The notes below the pieces were generated by a model. It saw only the letters and a program-made list of their open reading frames with translations, was not told the DNA's origin and did no database searches. Source: Rattus norvegicus (lineage: Eukaryota > Chordata > Mammalia > Rodentia > Muridae). From it: 64,000 nucleotides of DNA. This document shows positions 33,060 through 46,289 of the stretch, piece after piece (the first letter of the stretch is position 1; every line of letters starts with the position of its first letter). The stretch is from NCBI RefSeq assembly GCF_036323735.1, contig NC_086033.1, positions 8,741,606-8,805,605 on the forward strand. Direction: 5' to 3'. A program made the translations under genes and the position numbers.

Positions 33060-36015
33060 CTTTTGTTTAAAATTGGAGCTTTTTTATTTACATTTCAATG
33101 TTATCCCTTTTCACAATTTCCTGTCCATGTACCTATTCTGTTCTATCTTCCATTCCTTTCTTTTATGAGGGTGTTTCCCCACCCAACAACCCACGCATTC
33201 TCATCTCCCCACCCTGATATTCCTCTAAACTGGGAGTTCCAGTCTTGGCAGGACCAAGAGTTTCTTGTCCCATATGTGCCCAACATGGTCATCCTCTGCT
33301 ATATATGCAACTGGAGTCATGGGCCTGTCCATGTACTCTTTGGATTGTGGTTTAGTCCCTCGGAGCTCTAGTTGGTTGGTATTGTGTTCTTATGGGGTAG
33401 CAAACTCCTTCAGCTCCTGAAATCCTTTCTCTAAACCCTCCAATGGGGACACCATTCTCAGTTCAATGGTTAGCTGCTAGCATTCACCTCTGAATTTGTC
33501 ATACTCTGGCCGAACCTCTCAGAAGACAGCTTTATCAGGACCCTGTCAGTGTATACTTCCTAGCATGAGCAATATTGTCTGAGTTTGGTGACTGTTTGTA
33601 TATGGGCTGGATCCCCAGGTGGTGAAGGCTCTGAATGGCCATTTTTATAGTCTTTGCTCAAAATTTGTCTCATATTTCCTCATATCAATATTTTTGTTCC
33701 CCTTTTAAGGACTAAACCATCAGCATTTTCATCCTTTTTCTTCTTGAGCTTCATGTGTTCTGTGGCTTGTATCTTGCATAACCTGAACCATTGGGATACT
33801 ATCTATTTACCAGTGACGGCATACCATGTGAACTTTTTTTGTGATTGGGTTACCTCACTCAGGATATTTGCTAGGTCCATCCATTTGCCTATGAATTTCA
33901 TGAATTCATTGTTTTTAATAGATAAGTAGTACTCCATTGTGTAGATGTACCACATTTTCTGTATTGATTCCTCTGTTGAAGAATATCTGGGTTCTTTCCA
34001 GATTCTGGCTATTATAAATAAGGCTGCTATGAATATAATGAAGCATATGTCCTTGTTATATGTTGGAGCACCTTTTAGGTATATGCCTAGGAGTGCTATA
34101 GCTGCGTCCTCAGTTAGTACTATATCCAATTTTCTGATCAACCTCCAGACTGATTTCCAGAGTGGTGGTACCAGCTTGCAATCACACCAACAATGGAGGA
34201 ATGTTTCTCTTTTTGCACATCCTCACCAGCATCTGTTGTCACCTGAGTTATTTGTCTTAGCCATTCTGACTGGTGTGAGGTGCAATCTCAGGCTTGTACT
34301 GATTTTCATTTCCCTGATGACAAAGAATGTTGAACATTTCTTTAGGCACTTCTCAGCCATCTGATATTCCTCAGATGAGAATTCTTTGTTTAGTGCTGTA
34401 CCCCATATTTAATAGGGTTATTTGATTCTCTTGAATCTAACTTCTTGAGTTCTTTCTATATTGGATATTAGCTGTCTATCAGATGTAGGATTGGTAAGGA
34501 TCTTTTCCCAATCTGTTGATTGCCATTTTGTCATAACGAGAGTGTCCTTTGCCTTACAGAAGCTTTGCAATTTTATTCAGTCCCATTTGTCGATTCTTGA
34601 TCTTAGAGCATAAGCCATTGGTGTTCTGTTCAAGAAATTTTCTCCAGTGCCCATGTGTTCAAGGCTTTTGCCCACTATTATTATTCCCCACTTTTCTGTT
34701 ACTTTGAGTGTATCTGGTTTTATGTGGAGGTCCTTGATCCACTTGGACTTAAGCTTTGTGCAGAGCAATAAGAATGGTTCGATTTGCATTCTTCTCCATG
34801 CTGACCTCCAGTGGAACCAGTACCATTGGTTGAAAGTGTTGTCTTTTATCCACTGGATGGTTTTAGCTCCTTTGTCAAAGATCAAGTGACCATGGGAGTG
34901 TGGGTTCATTTCTGGGTCTTCAATTCTATTTTATTGATCTACCTGCCTGTCTCTTTACTAATACCATATAGTTTTTATCACTATTGCTCTGTAATATGTC
35001 TTGAGGTCAGGGATGGTGATTCCCCAGAAGTTCTTTTATTGTTGAGGATAGATTTCTCTATGCTGGCTTTTTTGTTATTCCAGATAAATTTGCAAATTGC
35101 CTTTTCTAACTCTATGAAGAATTGAGTTGGAATTTTGATGGGGATTGCATTGAATCTGTAGATTGCTTTTGGCAAAATGACGATTTTTACTATATTAATC
35201 CTGCTAAAACATAAGCATGAGAAATCTTTTCATCTTCTTCAATTTCTTCCTTCAGATACTTTCAGTTCTTGTCATATAGATTTTTTACTTGCTTGGTTAG
35301 AGTCACACTGAGGTATTTTATGTTATTTGTGACTACTGTGAAGGATGCCATTTCCCTAACTTCTCTTTCAGCCTGTTTATCCTTTGAGTAGAGGAAGGCC
35401 ACTGATTTGTTTGAGTTAATTTTATATCCATGCACTTTGCTGAAGTTGTTTATCAGGCTTAATATTTCTCTGGTGGAACTTTTGGGGTCACTTAAGTATA
35501 CTATCATATAATCTCCAAATAGTGATATTTTGCCTTCTTCCTTTCCAAATTGTATCCTTTTGACCTCCTTTTGTTGTCTAAATACTCTGGCTAGGACTTC
35601 GAATACTATATTGAATAAGTAGGGAGAGAGTGGGCAGCCTTGTCTAGTCCCTGATTTTAGTGGGATTGCTTCAAGTTTCTCTCCATTTAGTTTGATGTTG
35701 GCTATTGGTTTGATCCATATTGCTTTTACTATGTTTATATTTGGGCCTTGACTTCCTTATTTTTCCAAGACTTGTAACATGAAGATGTGTTGAATTTTCT
35801 CAAATGGTTTCTCAGCATCTAATCAGATGATCATGTGGTTTTTTTTTTCCTTTGAGTTTGTTTATATAGTGGATTATGTTGATGGATTTCTGTATCCATC
35901 CCTGCATCCCTAGGATGAAGCTTACTTAATCATGGTGGATGATTGTTTTTATTTCTTCTTGCACTCGGTTTGAGAGAATTTTATTGAGTATTTTTTGTAT
36001 CAATATTTATAAGGA
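33060..36015 (-). mobile_element. Older L1: 3' UTR and ORF2 C-terminal half, minus strand
   Basis: The 3' UTR spans about 33060-33800. ORF2 follows (broken pieces at 33803-34141, 34577-34909, 34981-35175 and 35262-35507), reaching back to about ORF2 residue 534. Many stops and indels show it is older than its neighbour. At 36015 the L1 sequence turns to the opposite strand (next entry), so this is the 3' segment of a 5'-inverted element. Confidence 0.88.
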
Positions 36016-37118
36016 AATTCAAATTCACAAAACAAAGAAAGAATAATAAGAGCAGTAAGGGAAAAGTGTCAAGTAACATATAACGCTAGACCAATCAGAA
36101 TTACACCAGACTTCTTACCAAAGACTATGAAAGCCAGAAGATCCTGGGAAGATGTCAAGCAAATGCCCAGGCTACTATATCCAGCAAAACTCCCAATTAA
36201 CTTAGATGGGGAAACCAAGATATTCCATGACAAAACCAAATTTACACAGTATCTTTCCACAAATACAGCCCTACAAAGGATAATAGATGGAATACTCAAC
36301 ACAAGGAGGGTAACTACCCCCTAGAAAAAGCAAGAAGGTAATCTCCCTGCAGCAAACTCAAAAGAAGATAGTCACACAAACATACTTCCTCCTCTAACAA
36401 CAAAAATAACATGAAATAACAATCACTATTCCTTAATATCTCTTCACATTGATGGACTCAATTCCCCATTAAAAAGACATAGACAAACAGACTGAATATG
36501 TAAAGAGGATCCAGCATTTTGCTGCATACAAGAAACATACATCAGTGACAAAGACAGACACTACCTCAGAATAAAAGGCTGAAAAACAAATTTCCAAGCA
36601 AATGGTCCCAAGAAACAATCTGGAGTGGCCATTTTAATATCGAATAAAATCAACTTTCAAACAAAAGTTATCAAAAAAGATAAGGAAAGATACTTCATAT
36701 TCATCAAAGTAAAAATACACCAAGATGAACTCTCAATCCTGAATATCTATGCTCCAAATGCAAGGACACCTACATTCATAAAAAGAAACCTTACTAAAGC
36801 TCAAAACACACATTAAACCCCACACGATAATAGTGGGAGACTTCAACACCCCATACTCAGCAATGTACACATTGTGGAAACAGAAACTAAACAGATACAC
36901 AGAGAAGCTAACTCAAGTTATGATCCAAATGGATTAAATAAAAGAATATGCCTTTTTCTCAGCACCTCATGTTACCTTCTCCACAATTTATCATATAATT
37001 GGTCACAAAACAGGCCTCAACAGATACAAGAAGATAGAAATAATCCCATGCATCCTATCAGATCACCACAGACTAAGGCTGGTCTTCAATAACAACAAAA
37101 AGGACAGAAAGGCCACAT
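36016..37118 (+). mobile_element. Inverted 5' segment of the same L1: ORF1 end and ORF2 endonuclease
   Basis: On the + strand, ORF1 sequence starts near residue 245 (KARRSWEDV and LLYPAKL readable at 36127-36324), followed by the ORF1-ORF2 gap and the ORF2 endonuclease domain (AILISNKINFQ at about 36628) up to about residue 246, ending near 37118. Read with the preceding entry, L1 positions are ordered as expected for twin priming, with roughly 290 codons of ORF2 missing at the junction. No target-site duplication was found. Confidence 0.82.
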
Positions 37119-38429
37119 AAATATTCTATTAAAAATAAAACTAATAAAACTTTTATTAGCAAAGAATAACAAAATATAAAATCTGTTCTCTTGAAGGAAT
37201 CCCAATCCTATTCTGAAAAGGAAAGAAAACACCAGGAGAGAATGCGAACTCAGAAGCTGTCCATTCTGAGCAGTAAGTAGCTTTATGTTCTGTCAGGACA
37301 GTCTTTTTCTTGGAATGTTTTACAGCCCAGATTGATCTGAGGAAAAGAGGAAGTCACTGATACAATCTGCCATGCCCCATTTTCTGGAAATTAGATGACT
37401 CAGTATAACAGGAATATTCCTGTAGTGGAGATGAGAGTGGAGCTCATGGTGACCCTGGAAGAAACTTGAGGCAAAGATTTGACAACTGGGAGTATGTATA
37501 ATTTCCAAGCTGACTGGTCTCCCTCCTTCAATGCATTTAAGACACTTTCTGTCTCTCAACTTCTCAAGATCAATCAGACCATCTGTACTATTGAAACCAT
37601 CCAATAGAAAAGAGGTTGGCATTGAAAGATGCCTAAAAGTGTATTTTGTTGGAAAAATAACATGGTAGGGCTTGGTAAGCTAGAAGCTTAACATTTAGAG
37701 CAAAAATACAGAAATAAGTCAAGAAGCCTGCTAAAATAGATCATTGTGCCAGCTGCTTCCAGTGACTGTCATTTATAGGCAGCTTCTCAGAAGCAATATG
37801 AGTTTTCCTTCCAGAATACTTCAGGTATAACCAGATTAGTGTAAAGTGACAGTCATTCATAAACCCACGGGTGGTAATGAATTCTTTAAAGCTCGTTTCT
37901 CCTCTCAGTCTAGCTTGCTAGCCGCTTTATAGCCCACTTCATCTTCATAGTCAACACCTGGACTGAGGACAGGTGGCACTGATGTCAAGCATAGGTTGCT
38001 TCCAGGCAGCATGCCTGGTACAGAAGCTCCCCCTCTGTGGTTATATCTTCAGCTGCTTTCAAGACACTGTTACGAATCTAATGAATTACAGTAAAAGTAG
38101 AATTAGCCCTAAAAGATCAAATTAAAGGCCATATATCCTGTACTCAGCGCACCACTGTTTAAAATGAACTAATGACCAGCGCCTTAACGTTGAATGATTA
38201 CATAGTGGAAAAAAATTCCAGATTCACTTCCTCATAGCAATAGGAAAATTACAGTACTGGAGTCGCAGGCAAGCCCATAGTCGGGTATTGGTGAGCTGCT
38301 TTTAAAAGAACTGAAGGCCTCCACCACATCAGGTTCTTTCTCCTTTACATTCGCAGCACTGCAGATCTTTCCTTCATTTCTTTCATTGTTTAGAAAATAA
38401 AACCAAATAAGAATTTTATTTTTATTTTC
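37119..38429. other. Unique DNA
   Basis: No gene or repeat recognised; the 100-codon minus frame at 37320-37622 has no known domain. Confidence 0.45.
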
Positions 38430-38575
38430 CTTTTTAAAAATCATTGTATTTATTTACATTGCATTCGTTGTGTCCCTCAGTCCCCCCTCCCATAGATCTC
38501 CCTCCCATTCCTCCTCCCCCTTGCCTCCCAGGGAGAGTGACCCCATAGGAAGACCAAGGGATCTTTTCTTAGATG
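38430..38575 (-). mobile_element. Short L1 3' tail, minus strand
   Basis: 'tatttatttacattgcattc' followed by a C-rich 'cccccctcccatagatctcc' is the reverse complement of an L1 3' end. About 150 bp, strongly 5'-truncated. Confidence 0.6.
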
Positions 38576-38959
38576 CTACAGCCCTCTGAACTGTGAAGCT
38601 CAAATTAATGAATATTGCTTGCTATGGAATGGGAAATGGCTAATTAGGATCCAGCTATTGTTTTTCTAAAGCATACACCCTAACTGTGCAGAAACAAACC
38701 CCTATGATGTTATTTTTTCTGCTCTCTGCCCTGTGTCTGTGGTTTGATATCACAGAACAGTGTTTGACTAGACTTCTTCCAGGGAGATGTGCAGAGAGAA
38801 ACTGTGTACTCATACTCTCCCTGTGTCTGTCTCAGGGTGTCACTTAGATAAGATCATCTATAAAAGCTTGAGACAGAAAAAAGTTAACCCTGTCTTTGGA
38901 ATTGCTACAGCCTTTTCCAAGGGCATTCGCTAGAGTCCATAATAACTGTTAGAAGCTTC
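38576..38959. other. Unique DNA
   Basis: Nothing recognised. Confidence 0.4.
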
Positions 38960-39180
38960 ATGTCCTTTGACCTAGTAATTTCAGTCCAGGAGACTTATGC
39001 TGAAGAAACAAGCAGGGATGGGATCAAAATATTTTTGTAATACTATTCATAATTATGAAGTATGAAGGCAAAAATGATCTAGATCCTCAAGCACATTATG
39101 GTACACTAACATGAATTTAAACTGTGGTCTCATTGGCCTTAATAGTAAGAACATTCCATGATAATATTAATATCTATAAT
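38960..39180 (+). mobile_element. Possible ancient L1 3'-end fragment, + strand
   Basis: 'cctttgacctagtaatttca', 'tattcataattatgaagta' and 'cacattatggtacactaac' resemble the C-terminal ORF2 order of old mammalian L1s. Highly diverged. Confidence 0.45.
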
Positions 39181-39354
39181 ATCTGAAATGGACAAAGGCA
39201 GGGTATGCTGATCCTATGCTGATTCATATGCTGAAATACAGAAAATACCCAAATATCTTCATAACAAAATATTAGTGGTAGTTATTTGTAACAATAATTT
39301 TGTTGCTGTATTCTTTTCTATTTGTTGAAATTTCTGACACAAATAATATAGCCT

Positions 39355-39560
39355 GCTTTTCTGTTGCTCTGACGAAAAGGAACGTGATAAGGAAAAGATG
39401 GATTTCATTTTACACTTCTACTTCATAGTCCATCCCTGAGGGAAGTCAGATCAGGAATGTGGGTAGGAACCTGAAGCTGGAACCTTGGAGCAGAGGCCAT
39501 GAGGAAATGCTGCTTACTGGCTTGCTCCCTTTTTCATAGTCTTGGCAACTTCTCCTATGT
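39355..39560. mobile_element. Possible rodent medium-reiterated repeat
   Basis: 'cttttctgttgctctgacga', 'gggaagtcagatcaggaat' and 'gaggaaatgctgcttactgg' follow the word order of a common rodent repeat that starts 'ttctattgctgtgat'. Family name uncertain. Confidence 0.4.
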
Positions 39561-41894
39561 GTCTGTCTCCTCATCTGAAAAACTGCAAGCATATGTATGC
39601 TATCTGGATATTTCAAACTAAATGTGCTAATATGCTAAAGTACTCTCAGTAGTTACTTGTATGTTTTAGTGCTCCTCTAAATGTCCACTGAATAGATAAA
39701 GTTGATAATGCAGTGTTGGCAAACCCTGCTACCTGAGGTTGAATGAAGTCTACCATAGCCAGACAGCTCCACTGAGCTCAGTGCAAAAATGGAGGACTCC
39801 CTTTCCCAGCAGGGCTTCCTCTTCTCTCAGTATCTAGGGAGCCCTGACCCTCACACTCAACCTGAGGACTGTCACCTAATCCTTGGCAGAAATTACAAGT
39901 TCTATTTCCCAGAATTCTTCTCCGTGAAAATGAGGTATCCCCAGAACCTTAAACCTCAGCCAGTGAAACTTCACATGGAGAAGAACCTCTTCCTACTCTC
40001 TAGGATTTATATAGTCCTTGTTCCTCCCAAATAAAGCATATATGCGGTTTTATTAACTATCCTTTAAAATAACTGTTTTCTAAAAGAGCTGTAACACTGA
40101 AATGTTCTGAGGAGACCTCCTCATGGCATTCACTGCGGGACCAGGATCCTCCTAACTCATCCATTCACTTCATTCTTTCCCGTCCAGTGTCCAGTGTGCA
40201 TTAGGGCCCAGACACCCCAATGAAAGATGCAGACTGAGGAATTTAGTTCTGCTCAGTCCTTTCCTGCCTGGTGTGCAGCAGTGCTTGGGCATCCCAAGGA
40301 GGGAAAAAAATCACAAAGGAGTGCAATGACACTTTACACTTTAGGTTATAAAATTCTGAAGTCTTATTATGTTTCCTTTCAAGTTTGAAATAGTTGTTGA
40401 TCACTATGATTCCTGGATGGGTGGGACATTATTCTGGAGCCTATCAGAGCCAGGCCAAGGATGATTGCCCACATTTTTGCCAGAAAGCCCCATCTGTGAG
40501 TGATGCAATTCAACAGACACATTAAAGTGAGGGGTGATGTTAACATGAAAGTTGCCATCAACTCAGACCAAACTGGAAGCATTTTACCAGCTCAAATGGT
40601 TCTCAAAACATAGCAGTTTTTAACTCCAAATTAATGATCACCATAACCACATAATTAGCACATATAAAGTTAACACACATGTCCTTTTCTATGGAAAATT
40701 GATTCTTTTATTATAATGAAATGTGCAATTTTTTTAGCTCCCAAATATACATGGATCTGAGGTATCCCTGCCTGGAAGACGTTAGATCAACTATTCCTGG
40801 CTCAGTTTATAAGTTATTAACATACAACTACTTTAAAATAGGAGAAGAGGTATCTGTGATAGACCTAACAACTTAGATGAATAAGAAATTTATGTTTTAA
40901 AAAATCAAGGCATATAAATTCTAATTTTAATATTTGGAATAGTATGTCATTGCCAAGCTTGTAGCAATTTGCCCCATGTCCTCTCAACCCTATCACAGAT
41001 CATGACACAATTTTAACCAGTGCTACAGGTACGTCTACCTCAGCACTGGCACTACTTCCAATACATTTTTAAATGTCTTTTGTTGTTGGTTTAGCTTTTT
41101 GTAATGAACAATATGTTGGTAAATTGTCATGTGCTGATTAGGCTTAATAAAAACAGACTCAGAATAAGAAGACTCTGAACCTCTGTCTGGGAAGGCTTAT
41201 CCCCTCAGTCTGTAACAAGGAGACAGGAAAGCTTCAAGCAGCTAAGGATATTAAAAATGTCTCCATGAGGATAGCTAGGAGATAAACAACTTCACAAGGT
41301 TTCCGTTGGTTATCCCATAATATAAAAGTGTCTACAGTGGGAATGGGAGAGTGGGGCAGACCCTCTGCCCAGCACTCTCTCAGTTGGAAACTCAGGCTGA
41401 CTGTCTCAGCTTCCCCAGTCAGTTTCTTCTGGATGGTTACAAGCACTGAATTTGACCGAGCTATTGGCTGGTGTTTGTTTTCCCCTTGTTAGCCTCTCCT
41501 AGAGGCACATTCTGTTCTGCCCAGGACGCTCCATTGTCAACTCCAGCAGATAGTTTAAAAAAGGGCTTGAGCAGTAAATTTCTACTGGAAATATATAAGC
41601 TCCCAATCTGATAATGTTACTGTATCTGTGTTTACTATCTCTATTTGGCTACTCTGGTGCTCTCCGATGGATATATTGAGCACATGGTTTGTTACCTCTC
41701 TGACGATCCTCTCTATGACTTTCTATTTAGTCTTCTAACTTTCCTTGGTATGTGCTAAATAAATTCACCCATTCAATCGAAAAGCACAGTTCAACACTAC
41801 TCTGTCGATTAAAACTTTTTCATGCAACTCAAAAACAAATAAATATTTCCCTCATATTAATATATGCTATATCATTTTTATTTTATTTATGTGG
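39561..41894. other. Unique DNA, no gene seen
   Basis: About 2.3 kb. The 81-codon + frame at 39789-40034 is the longest Met-started frame, with no domain recognised. Confidence 0.45.
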
Positions 41895-42080
41895 ATATTT
41901 TGCCTGTGTGTATATCTATGTACCACTTATGTGCCTGGTGCCTGTAGAAACTAGAAGAGGATAACAGACCCCCTGAAACTGGAGTTACAGATTCTTGTGA
42001 GCTGCAGTGTGGGTGCTAGGCAAGGAAACTGAGGACTCTGAAGAGCAAGTACTCTACCCATTGATTCATCTCTCTACTGC
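41895..42080 (-). mobile_element. B3 SINE, minus strand
   Basis: 'cttatgtgcctggtgcctgt', 'aaactggagttacagattc' and 'gagcaagtactctacccatt' are the reverse complement of a B3 element, head at the right. Confidence 0.75.
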
Positions 42081-42644
42081 CTTCATATATTTTAAACCTA
42101 GCTTCTCTCATGTCTATGGCATTTATAATTAGCTTTATGAAATACTGAATGTTAACTTGGTTATTTACTGCTGAGTTTTCCCTGGAAGAATGAACGGTTT
42201 CTGGACACAAGCACTTCCTACTGTCTGTCTAATACTCCATCCAGATCTTGGGAAGAGTGGAGATTTATTTAATATTTGAGAGGGAAAAAAAACAGAGTCA
42301 CTTACTGTGATCTTAGTATATTCGGATTTAATCTAATACATAGGAGTTATTAACTCAAATTATACTCAAAATATTCATAATAAGAAAGAACTATTTTGGG
42401 TTTTGTAAACTATAGGGCCGGAGAAGAGAAACAACTACCAAAATCTATACAACTAGTAAGCAATAAGCTGTGGCTCTAAAGCCAAATCTACAAAATGAAA
42501 GAGGTCAGCTGAAACCAACCTCTGGGTCAAATCAGACTCTACCAGTTTCTGGAGAGAAATTAACCTGACACAGGCAGGTTTTTTTTTTTCATTGACAAGG
42601 TTATCCATCATCTGTACTACAGATGTAAATGAAATTCCTGCTCT
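42081..42644. other. Unique DNA left of an inverted L1
   Basis: No element recognised; T-run at 42581-42590. Confidence 0.4.
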
Positions 42645-45420
42645 ACTCTTTGTTACTGTATTTCCTCCTCTGAGTATTTCATTCCCCCTTCTAAGAAGGA
42701 CTGAGACATCCACATTTTGTTCTTCTGTCTTCTTGAGCTTCATGTGGTCTGTGAATTATTTCTTGGGTACTCCGTGCTTTAGGGCAAATAACCATTTCTA
42801 GGTGAGTGCATACAGTGTGTGTTCCTTTGTGACTTGGTCACCTCAGTCAGGATGTATTTTCTATTTCCAGACATTTGCCTAAGAATTTCATGTAGTCATT
42901 GTTTTAATAGCTGAATAATACTCCTTTGTGTAAATGTACCACATATTCTTTATCCATTCCTCTCTTGACAAACTTCTGTATTTTTCCATCTTCTAGCTAT
43001 TATAAATAGGGCTGTTATGAACATAGTGGAGCCTGTGTCCTTGCTAGAACATCTTTTGGGTATATGCCCAGAAGAGGTATAGCTGGTTCGTCAGGTAGTG
43101 CAATGTCCAATTATCTAAGGAACCTCCGGACTGATTTCCAGAGTAGTTGTACCAGCTTGCAATCCTACCAACAAAGTAGGAGTGTTCTTTCTCCACATCC
43201 TCACCAGCATCTGCTGTCACCTGAGTTTTTGATGTTAGCCATTCTGACTGGTATGAGATGGAATCTCAGGGTCGTTTTGATTTCATTTCTCTGATGATTA
43301 AGGGTATTGAACACTTCTTTAGATGCTTCTCAGCCACTGAGCATTCCTCAGTTGAGAATTATTTGTTTAGCTCTTTACCCCATTTTAATAGGAATATTTG
43401 GTTCTCTGAAGTCTAACTTTTTGATTTCTCTGTATATATTAGATATTAGTCCTCCATCAGATGTAGGATTGGTGAAGATTTTTCAAATCAGTTGGTTGCC
43501 GTTTTGTCCTTTGCCTTACAGAAGCTCTACAATTTTATGATGTCCCATTTGTCGATTCTTGATCTTAAAGCATAAGCCATTGGTGTTCTGTTCTGGAAAT
43601 TTTTCCTGTGCTTATGTGTTCCAGGCTCTTCTCCACTTCTTCTTCTGTTAGTTTAAGTGTATCTGGTTTTAGGTGAAGGTCTTTGATCCAACTGGGCTTG
43701 AGCTTTATACAAGGAGATAAGAATGGATCAATTTGCATTCTTCTACATGCTGACCTCCAGTTGAACCAGCACCATTTGTTGAAAATGCTGTCTTTTTTGT
43801 ATTGGATGGACTTAGCTCCTTTGTGAAAGATTAAGTTACCATAGGTGTGTGGATTCATTTCTGGGTCTTCAATTCTATTCCATTGACCTACCCGCCTGTC
43901 TCTTTACCATGTAGTTTTTTGTTTTTGTTGTATTTTTTCTTTTTAATCAGTATTGCTCTGTAATACAGCTTGAGATCAGGGATGGTGATTCCCCCAGAAG
44001 TTCTTTTATTGTTAAGGATAGTTTTCTCTATACTGGATTTTTGTTATTCCAAGTGAATTTGGGAATTGCTCTTTCTAACTCTATGAAGAATTAAGTTTGC
44101 ATTGAATATGTAGATTGCTTTTGGCAATATGGTCATTTTTAACATATATATGTATATATAATGAATATATATATTAAATGAATTTGTTTATCAGATGCAT
44201 GAGTCCTCTGGTGGAATTTTTGGGGTCACTTTACTATACTATCATAACCTCTCCAAATAGTGATATTTTGATTTCTTCCTTTCTAATTTGTATCCTTGTG
44301 ACATCCTTTTGTTGTCTAAATGCTCTGACTAGGACTTTGAGTACTATACTGAATAAGTAAAGAGTGGGCAACCCTGTCTTGTCCCTAATTTTAGTGGGGT
44401 TACTTCAAGTTTCTCTCCATTTAGTTTGATGTTGGCTACTGGTTTGCTGTATATTGCTTTTACTATGTTTAGGTATAGGCCTTGAATTCTTGATCTTTCC
44501 AAGACTTTTAACATGAAGGGGTGTTGAATTTTGTCAAATGCATTTTCAGCATCTAATGAGATGACTCTGTCGTCTTTTTCTTTGAGTTTGTTTATATAGT
44601 GCATTACATTGATGCATCCCAGGAAGGGAGCCTACTTGATCATGATGAATGATCATTTTGATGTGTTCTTGGATTCTGTTTGTGAGACTTTCATTGAGTA
44701 TTTTGGGATCAATATTCATGAGGGAATTGGTCTGAAGTTCTCTTTCTTTGTAAGGTCTTTATGTGGTTTAGGTATAAGTGCAATTGTGGCTTCATAGAAG
44801 AAATTGTGTAGTGTTCCTTCTGGTTTTTGTTTGTTTGTTTGGTTCGTTGGTTTTTGGGTGTTTTTTGTGGAATAGTTTGAAGAGTATTGGTATGAGGTTT
44901 TATTTGAAAGTCTAATAGAATTCTACACTAAATCCATCTGGTCCTGGGCTTTTTTTGGTTGGGGGACTTTTAATGACTGTTACTATTTCTTTAGGAGTTG
45001 TGGGACTGCTTAGATGGTTTATCTGATCCTGATTTAGCTTTGGTACCTGGTATCTGTCTAACAAATTGCCTATTTCACCCAGATTTTCCAGTTTTTTTTG
45101 AATATAGGCTTTTGTAGTAGGATCTGATTTTTTTTAATTTCCTCAGTTTCTGATGTTATTTCTCACTTTTCATTTCTGCTTTTGTTAATTTGGATACTTT
45201 CTCTGTGCTCTATGCTTAGTCTGGATATGGATCTATCTATCGTGTTGATTTTCTCAAAGAGCCAGCTCTGGTTTTGTTGATTCTTTGTATAGTTCTTGTT
45301 GATTCTTTGTATAGTTCTTTTTTATTCTACTTTGTTGATTTCAACTCTGAGTTTGATTATTTCCTGCCATCTACTCCTCTTGAATGTATTTGCTTCTTTT
45401 TGTTCTAGAGCTTTCAGTTG
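42645..45420 (-). mobile_element. Inverted 5' segment of an L1: ORF2 and start of 3' UTR
   Basis: The minus strand carries ORF2 from about residue 322 to the stop and the first part of the 3' UTR, with many breaks (pieces at 42453-42743, 43565-43858 and 44344-44604). There is no poly(A) at the 42645 end. The strand switches at 45420 to a + strand 3' UTR, so this is the inverted part of a + strand L1. A 22-bp exact tandem duplication lies at 45274-45317 and a short AT patch at 44142-44176. Confidence 0.82.
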
Positions 45421-46045
45421 GAGCAGGGACTGAGCACAGATTATCAGGAGTCTGCCCTACCTGGAGATCCATCCATATACAGCCACCAAACCCAGTCATT
45501 ATTGCTGATGCCAAGAAGTGCTTGCTGGCAGGAGCCTGATATGGTTGTATCCTGAGACGCTCTGCCAGAGCCCTACTGATACAGATGAGGACTCTTGCAG
45601 TTAACTATTGTACTAAGCACTGGGACTCCAATGGAGGAGTTAGAGAAAGGATTGACAGAGCTGATGGAGCTTTTAATACCATATGAATAACAACAATATC
45701 AACCAACCAGACCTCTCACAGCTCCCAGGGACTAAACCACCAACCAAAGAGTACACATGGAGGGTACTATGAGTACCAAGAGTGCCATGGCTCCATCCAG
45801 TTATGCAGTAAGAGTTGAATTGTCTGTCATCAATAAGAGCAGAAGCTCTTATTGTCCTGTGAAGGTTTGTTTTCCCAATGAAGGAGAATGCCAGAGCATT
45901 TGAGTTAGGAGTACGTGGGTTGGGGTGAGAGCATTTTCATAGAAGCAGGATGAGGGACAGAGGGTATAGGAGAGGGAGTAAAGGTGATAAAATTTGAAAT
46001 GTAAATGCATAAAAGTTCCAATAAATAAATATTAAAAATAAAAAA
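45421..46045 (+). mobile_element. 3' segment (3' UTR and A-tail) of the same 5'-inverted L1
   Basis: 'gatccatccatatacagcca', 'ccaaccaaagagtacacatg', 'gataaaatttgaaatgtaaa' and a final A-rich tail mark the sense L1 3' UTR and end. Coordinates fit twin priming: inverted segment 42645-45420, then this. No duplication was found at the flanks. A perfect 10-bp hairpin with a 4-nt loop sits at 45831-45854. Confidence 0.82.
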
Positions 46046-46289
46046 GCATATAACTGCAAAGCATGTCTCATGGCTGTCAGTTGGTCCTTTCTCTCTCTCA
46101 CAACAGCCTCTGTTATGCTCAGAATCTCTGCAAACAAAATGAGTCTGCAATATGGATTGCAACCACTAGTTGTCCTTTCAGTAGACTAGCATAGCATTCC
46201 AGTGCTTTTTTTATTAGGATAGTTTCACCCATATGATTAACTGCCCAGCATTTAAGCATCTGTCCTTAGTAGGAATCCAATTCAGATTC

